64,000 nucleotides of DNA from Telmatactis stephensoni (Eukaryota; Cnidaria; Anthozoa; Actiniaria; Isophelliidae). The translations under genes were made by a program, and so were the position numbers. Below the pieces are notes generated by a model. The model was given only the letters and a program-made list of their open reading frames with translations, was not told the DNA's origin and did not search any database. This document shows positions 59,019 through 64,000 of the stretch, piece by piece. The DNA lies in contig JALIZF010001428.1 in assembly GCA_029948255.1 (NCBI GenBank), positions 92,001 through 156,000 of the forward strand. Reading direction: 5' to 3'. Positions within the stretch are counted from its first letter, which is position 1. Every line of letters begins with the position of its first letter.

Positions 59019-59197
59019 CTGTAGGAACTTGCCACAAATCTGTTAAGCATCAAGAATGTACAAAAAATTTGTCTCAAAACTTTGATTGGCGTAGTTGTAA
59101 ATATAATCAGTGTTTTGTCCAAAAATTAGACTGTAAAGTAAAAAACTCAAAATGTGAAATAGCTAGCGCTAGCACTTGACAATTTATTAGCACTGTA
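59019..59197. repeat. Dispersed repeat matching 42137-42328
   Basis: Same order of blocks as the copy behind LRAT C, with small indels. Confidence 0.85.
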
Positions 59198-59507
59198 AGA
59201 ATGTAGCCTGATATTATACACATTTTTCACAGTACTACTGTTTTAATAGTGTTACGAGGTAAGATCATGTAGTTAACATTTAAAAAAATGTAAATATAAA
59301 GATATGTTGAGAGAGTATTTGATGAACTAAATAAATACATAGATATATATACATAAGGAAAGAGATATCAACAGATCTATTTATTTTAAATTAACTATTA
59401 TAAACTTGTACTATGAAATTATTGTAATTTGGACTTGATATAAATAAAGGTCTGATTTTATCTATCTATTTATATATATTTATTTTTATTTATTTATTTA
59501 ATTTTTG

Positions 59508-59557
59508 CTGTCTGTCTGTTTGTTTGTTTGTTTGTTTGTTTGTTGTTTGTTTGTTTT
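59508..59557. repeat. (TTTG)n microsatellite
   Basis: About 11 tetranucleotide units. Confidence 0.92.
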
Positions 59558-59864
59558 GGAAGCGTGGTACTCATTGCAAGATTGCAATGATGGAAATGAC
59601 TACAATGACTCAACGTCAGATCATGTATACCGTTCGATAGAACTGAACGCTATACGAGCACGCGCGCTCATAGTTATTTTTTGAAAAGTAAATGTTGATT
59701 TACAGTCTAAACGTCTTGAGAAAAATTGCAAGTAAGAGTCAGATACAAAAGTATTACAATTTGGAGTGGTTTTCATGAAACTGTAAAATAAAAACTCATT
59801 AATAGTCAATGTGTAATAGTCAAATTAGAACAAAAGAAAACAAGAATGGATTCAGGGTCTATAT

Positions 59865-60185
59865 CAAGAGACCATAATACTAAGAGAGCAAAACCAAGAG
59901 AGCATAAATATTTATGCTCTCTTGGCGAAACTCAGTATTAATGTCTGAGTGAGCGATGTTCGTGACGACTAAGACGACTAAGGCTATTTTTAGTAACTTC
60001 GTCATCGCGCGCGCAAGGCTCTCAAACAAAAAAGAATTCAAAAACCGAAAGCAAACGGTACCGTCCGCACATGTTTGAGAGCCTTGTGCGCGCGATGGCG
60101 AAGTTACTAAAAATAGCCTTAGTCGTCACGAACATCGCACAAACATCAATACTGAGCTTCGCTCTCTTAGTATTATGATCTCTTG
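59865..60185. mobile_element. Foldback element, CAAGAGACCATAATACTAAG family, with nested palindrome
   Basis: Ends CAAGAGACCATAATACTAAG and CTTAGTATTATGATCTCTTG are inverted. Arms include GGCTATTTTTAGTAACTTCG / CGAAGTTACTAAAAATAGCC. A 32-nt palindrome (CCAAGAGAGCATAAAT and its inverse) sits inside the left arm, as if a second family member had inserted and lost its body. Confidence 0.88.
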
Positions 60186-60449
60186 TCTATATCTATTTCA
60201 TGGGGTTTACGAAAACCACTATTACAATGTATGGGAAATACTTCTGATATTTTTGAAAACTGATCGCACAAGAGTTTGATCGCTTACGGTTCAGGACGGT
60301 TGTTTAATAGTGAACATTTCCGTTCGGTCAATGACATTTTGTCATCGGATTTTGGCATCACTATTATCACTCTAAACATTGCACATGTTAGGTCAATCAA
60401 ACGGAAAGGGGGGATTCCCCCGTAGTTTAGCCAGGAGTGCATTTTAAAG

Positions 60450-60610
60450 ATTGATGGCACTTAACCCATGCAAAATTACTAACTAAATCGTTAATCAAAC
60501 AACGGAAAAGAAAGAATTTGGGATCCTTTTAGTACTGTAATTTTTGTGCTTTTTCACGGGTTATTCTATAAGCATAAAATAGCACAAACTAAATTGTGCA
60601 AAATAGCACA
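60450..60610. mobile_element. Diverged relative of the TTAACCCGTG foldback
   Basis: CACTTAACCCATGC, TTTTAGTACTGTAATTTTTG and TTCACGGGTTA resemble the element at 19209-19444; pairing is poorer. Confidence 0.5.
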
Positions 60611-60956
60611 AAATTATGCTAATTAAACTGAAAACAAAGCCTTTGTCCTGTTCTGGCCGGTTGGTTCCACTAAATGGAAAACACCCTAAATTGAGCAAAA
60701 TAGCAACAAATAATTCAAATATTTCTATATTTACACCTATTACAATTTTATGTTTACAGAGCGGTTTTCATAAACCCGTGAAATTTAGCTTATTTAGCTT
60801 ATTTAGCATTACTTACCTCAAACTTCTTTTGTTTTCTATTGTATTTATCTCACTGATACATTCTAAACAAGTACACTTTGTTTGACGGTTTAATGAAAAT
60901 CACTATTGAATGCGCTCTATCTGTAATCAGATATATTTCATTTTACGGGGTGTTTA

Positions 60957-61117
60957 CATGACACTAGGATCATCTTATAGCACTAGGATCATCCTAGCAG
61001 GCGAATCATCCTACCTGCTATACATTTACTGCATTCTGTTTAGTAGAATGATCCTAGTACCCGAGGTAGGATGATTCGCCTGCTAGGATGATCCTAGTGT
61101 CATGTAAAAACCCCCTT
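60957..61117. mobile_element. MITE, GGGGTGTTTACATGACACTAGG ends
   Basis: GGTGTTTACATGACACTAGG is inverted at CCTAGTGTCATGTAAAAACC; CTAGCAGGCGAATCATCCTA is inverted at TAGGATGATTCGCCTGCTAG. The left arm contains a short internal duplication. Confidence 0.9.
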
Positions 61118-61662
61118 AGACCCGGCACAAGAATAAAAAATAAACAAACCTTTACTGGATTCATTATTACTTTTTATGTATATGTAGGCTTTTAGTTTCT
61201 AAAGGGTTATCTTCGGATGATCGCACTGATGTCAAAATGAAAATTTTGGTCGTCCTGCAAGCTCCATTGTTGAGTTCAAAGGTTCAAAGGTTTTTATTTA
61301 CCATGTATTGAATAATATGATATATATATAATAATAATAATAAATGGAGGGAGTAAGAGTGACATGTCTTTGCTCGTCGGTCATGCCTTTTAAGGACATC
61401 AATTAAATATAATTTGCTAAGTCGATGGATTTTTAATATATTTATACATCATTAGATGAATTATAACTCTTAGTGAAGGACAATGGGAGATAGAAGTCTT
61501 TAGTGCCTTTATATGCCATGCAGGCGTGAGAGAATTATTACCACTACTACAACAGTAGACAAGTGCATAGCAAAGTCCAACAAAACTGCAGATACGCGCA
61601 TACTTTTACTCGCTTTCTTTGCTGATTTATCGAAGAAACACTGATCTGAAAACTTAATCAAG

Positions 61663-64000
61663 ATGGCTACCATTCATGAGGAACGATGGATGAATGAGAT
61701 AAACAGCGCCTTTCAAGAAGCAAATAGCTTCAGTAGATCGGACGATTTCAATGTCCCTATAAGAGTTAGTGAAGAAGAGTGGAACAAATTGTATAATTCA
61801 TTGCAGGACGAGCAAAGAAAAATTCTGGAAAAATGGAGGAATATCAATCCTGGTGATCATCTTTGCTGCAGCAGAATTGCATCTGGTTTCACATTTTATC
61901 AACATCACTTCTTGTGCATAAAAATACTTGGTGATGATAAAATCGAATTTATTGAATATAGCGGGCCACCATCTGATCTCAAGGCCCTCCGCAGGCGTCT
62001 CTTGGAAGCAATCCAAGAATCATTGAACACTGGCAGCCCAATACCCCAAAAGAGAGAAGATAGAGATGGCGGCGGAGAAGACGACTTTGCAACTTTACGA
62101 TCCTCTGGTGGCTCTTTAGCGCTGGTTAAAATACGTCGAGCGACATACACTTATAAAGAGTTAGTCAAGATGAAAGTGAGTATACACTTCATCGAGTACT
62201 TTAAACTTCCCTTAATTCCTGTCATAGGTGGGGACTGCGCCTGAAAATTTTTCCCCGCCGTTGGGGGGGGGAGGTGTGGGTATCGGCTGTACATAGGCTA
62301 TCAATACTCAGAGTAGACTAGTCTAAGGATGCCTCAAAACGTCCCTTCAATCATACATTTCTTTGAAAATTCTAGTATTTCTGAACGGCTGTTAGATGTT
62401 CAATATTTACCCGATTAACACGAAACTTCGGGATTTTATATAGCTTTCTGACTATCAGATATAAGTCTTATGTTGCCATCAGCAAAATTTAAGGGACTCG
62501 TACCAGTCCTCACGGTATGAAAGTGGCTAAGTGTAAATATGAAACTTGAACAGATTTGTGGAGTTTGCGTTTATTGTGTGGTATTTGCATTTATTTGCGT
62601 ATTTGCAATGTAAGGGCATGACGTTCCCCTCCCCTCCCCTCACAACATCGAAGATTCGATTTAATATATTGCAAATATGAAGCTCGAACAGTTTTGTTGT
62701 ATTTGCGAATGGGGGCACAACAAAATATTCAAGAACGAATCTTAAAAGATTATCAGACTGTCTCTGACCCCGGCACCGCGTGTGTTCTTTGTTGTTGCGG
62801 TACGGGACCTCGCTTACAACAAGTAGAAGAAAAACAGGTTAAATTATCTGTTAAAGTTGAGCTTTTCAAGTGTTCTTTTGTTTATATTCGTGAAATAGAA
62901 TCTAAAAATGTTTTAAAACCTCTTTTAGTTTGTATTTCACGGATATATAGAGGATATTACACGGTGGCACGAAGATATGAATTTCATATCTTCAAGCCAA
63001 CGTGTAATGTTCTTTGTATTATATGGACAAACTTCACCAAATCGTCATCTGAAATCTCCACAAAAACCCGATCAGGAGCCGCCATTTTTTGCAGGAACAA
63101 GCGACAAAAAACGCGCGCGTACATCCGGGACATTTGGTACATAACTTTTTCATATCTTCACTATACTAGTGAAGGAAAATACGAGTGTTTTAGTTTCCGG
63201 CAAAACACTATTTAATATCCATATAATAAATGCGATCCATTCTCATTTTCATTTCAAATAGGCAACAAAAGTTTTGTGGCCAAAAGAACTTCAACGGTTC
63301 ACGGATGAGGAAGTGGTTAAACGAGCTAAATCCCGAGAAGGAGAAAGACTGTACGATGTTCTCTATAATAACTGTGAATGTTTCGTCGCATGGTGTAAAT
63401 GCGGTCTGAATGTCAGTCGCCAAGTTACGACCAAAGTGAAGTGGCTTTGTGAATCAGTGAAAGCGACTTTCTATAGTGTCGCTCACTTTCTTAGTGACTT
63501 TACTTATGAGAAGATCATCTTCCCTTTTTTCAACTACGTTTGGGAAAAGATCTCTCATCCACTTGCCTCCCTTGGTAAAAAGGCATCTCATGCGTTTGCC
63601 AATGTTGCTGACGAAATCGCTGATTATTTCTCAGAGAAGTTTGCTGGATTTGCTGTTGGAGTTCTCATCGAACTTTGTTTCTTAGCCTGGAATATCCATG
63701 AGGACAATCAAAAGAGGAAGCAAGGATTTATCTCAGGCTGTCAGTTCCGAGAAAACACTGTGGGCAATTCTTGTAAAGCAGCTGGTCGTGTAACTGGTGG
63801 TATTGCTGGGTCAATCGTTGGCTATGCATTTGGTCCTCTTGGAAGTCTAGTCGGTGGTGCAGTTGGAGCTGGCTTGGGTCATCTGGCCTCATCAGCTGTA
63901 GGACATGGTATAAATTGGCTCTTCCCAGAAGACAGCAACAGCTGTGATCAAGAAAGCTGTCCAAAACTACCACAGCTGACAACAACAGAGTTTCCGTATA
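61663..64000 (+). CDS. LRAT-domain protein E (3' end beyond the window)
   Basis: Exon 1 (61663-62175, 171 residues) and exon 2 (63262 to the window edge, 246 residues so far, no stop). Same leader as D before the ATG. N-terminus EEEWNKLYNSLQDEQRKILE, GDHLCC, YQHHFLCIKI (His81-His82), FIEYS (Glu98), then an insertion absent in B and D (about 105-155, including PIPQKREDRDGGGEDDF), ending YTYKELVKMK. It lacks the FQEEPVD block before GDH. Exon 2: LWPKELQRF, NNCECFVAWCKCGL (Cys209), an extra segment (YEKIIFPFFNYVWEKISHPL), DNQKRKQGFISGCQFRENTV, the glycine zipper (GGIAGSIVGYAFGPLGSLVG), then FPEDSNSCDQESC and continuing. It keeps the His and Cys and reads through without a break, so it is probably functional. 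Confidence 0.86.
62880..63010. repeat. Foldback elements in the LRAT E intron
   Basis: ATTACACGGTGGCACGAAGA (about 62956) is inverted at about 62991-63009 (AAGCCAACGTGTAAT) around ATATGAAATTCATAT-type sequence. TCGTGAAATAGAATC is partly inverted upstream. Confidence 0.65.

Noticed and set aside
62694..63215. 173-codon frame in the LRAT E intron
   Set aside because: Runs through foldback repeats and has no counterpart in the other genes; intron sequence.

Overview
This looks like nuclear DNA from an invertebrate animal, most likely an anthozoan cnidarian such as a stony coral or sea anemone. The reasons are AT-rich sequence, split genes with GT-AG introns, a eukaryotic ISCA1 gene, an avidin-domain gene, Myb/SANT-like and non-LTR retrotransposon remnants, and a very high density of short foldback (MITE-like) elements and tandem repeats. 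The species cannot be fixed from sequence alone. All calls come from reading splice sites, phases and protein motifs by eye; no alignment or database search was run.

Layout. 1-5.4 kb: a Myb/SANT-like DNA-binding gene (minus) and the last three exons of ISCA1, a mitochondrial iron-sulfur assembly gene (plus). 6.5-11.7 kb: a secreted two-domain avidin-like gene (minus), with a 4.2 kb intron holding a minisatellite split by a LINE fragment. About 200 bp away and divergently oriented starts the first of five LRAT-domain genes. 16-34 kb: a repeat-dominated stretch with a TTAA-flanked element, a ~477 bp hexanucleotide array, retrotransposon remains, a decayed Cys-Pro-rich gene (minus) and several large inverted-repeat elements. 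34.7-41.5 kb: LRAT genes B and C. 42-46 kb: satellite and T-rich repeats. 46.9-52.7 kb: a small secreted Cys-rich gene with a duplicated, truncated terminal exon upstream. 54.9-64.0 kb: LRAT genes D and E; E runs off the window.

Main theme. Five plus-strand paralogues (A-E) share one architecture: a variable N-terminus, an LRAT/NlpC-P60-type thiol-hydrolase or acyltransferase fold split at one conserved phase-0 intron (His half, then Cys half), a hydrophobic segment, and in four of five a C-terminal glycine-zipper tail that looks membrane-inserting. All five carry Glu or Gln where I would place the second histidine of the mammalian PLAAT/LRAT family. Gene A adds an array of 69-nt symmetric exons, each coding for a 23-residue Ser/Thr/Pro/Glu-rich repeat. 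Together these look like a locally expanding family of membrane-associated lipid-modifying enzymes. That role is inferred from family and architecture.
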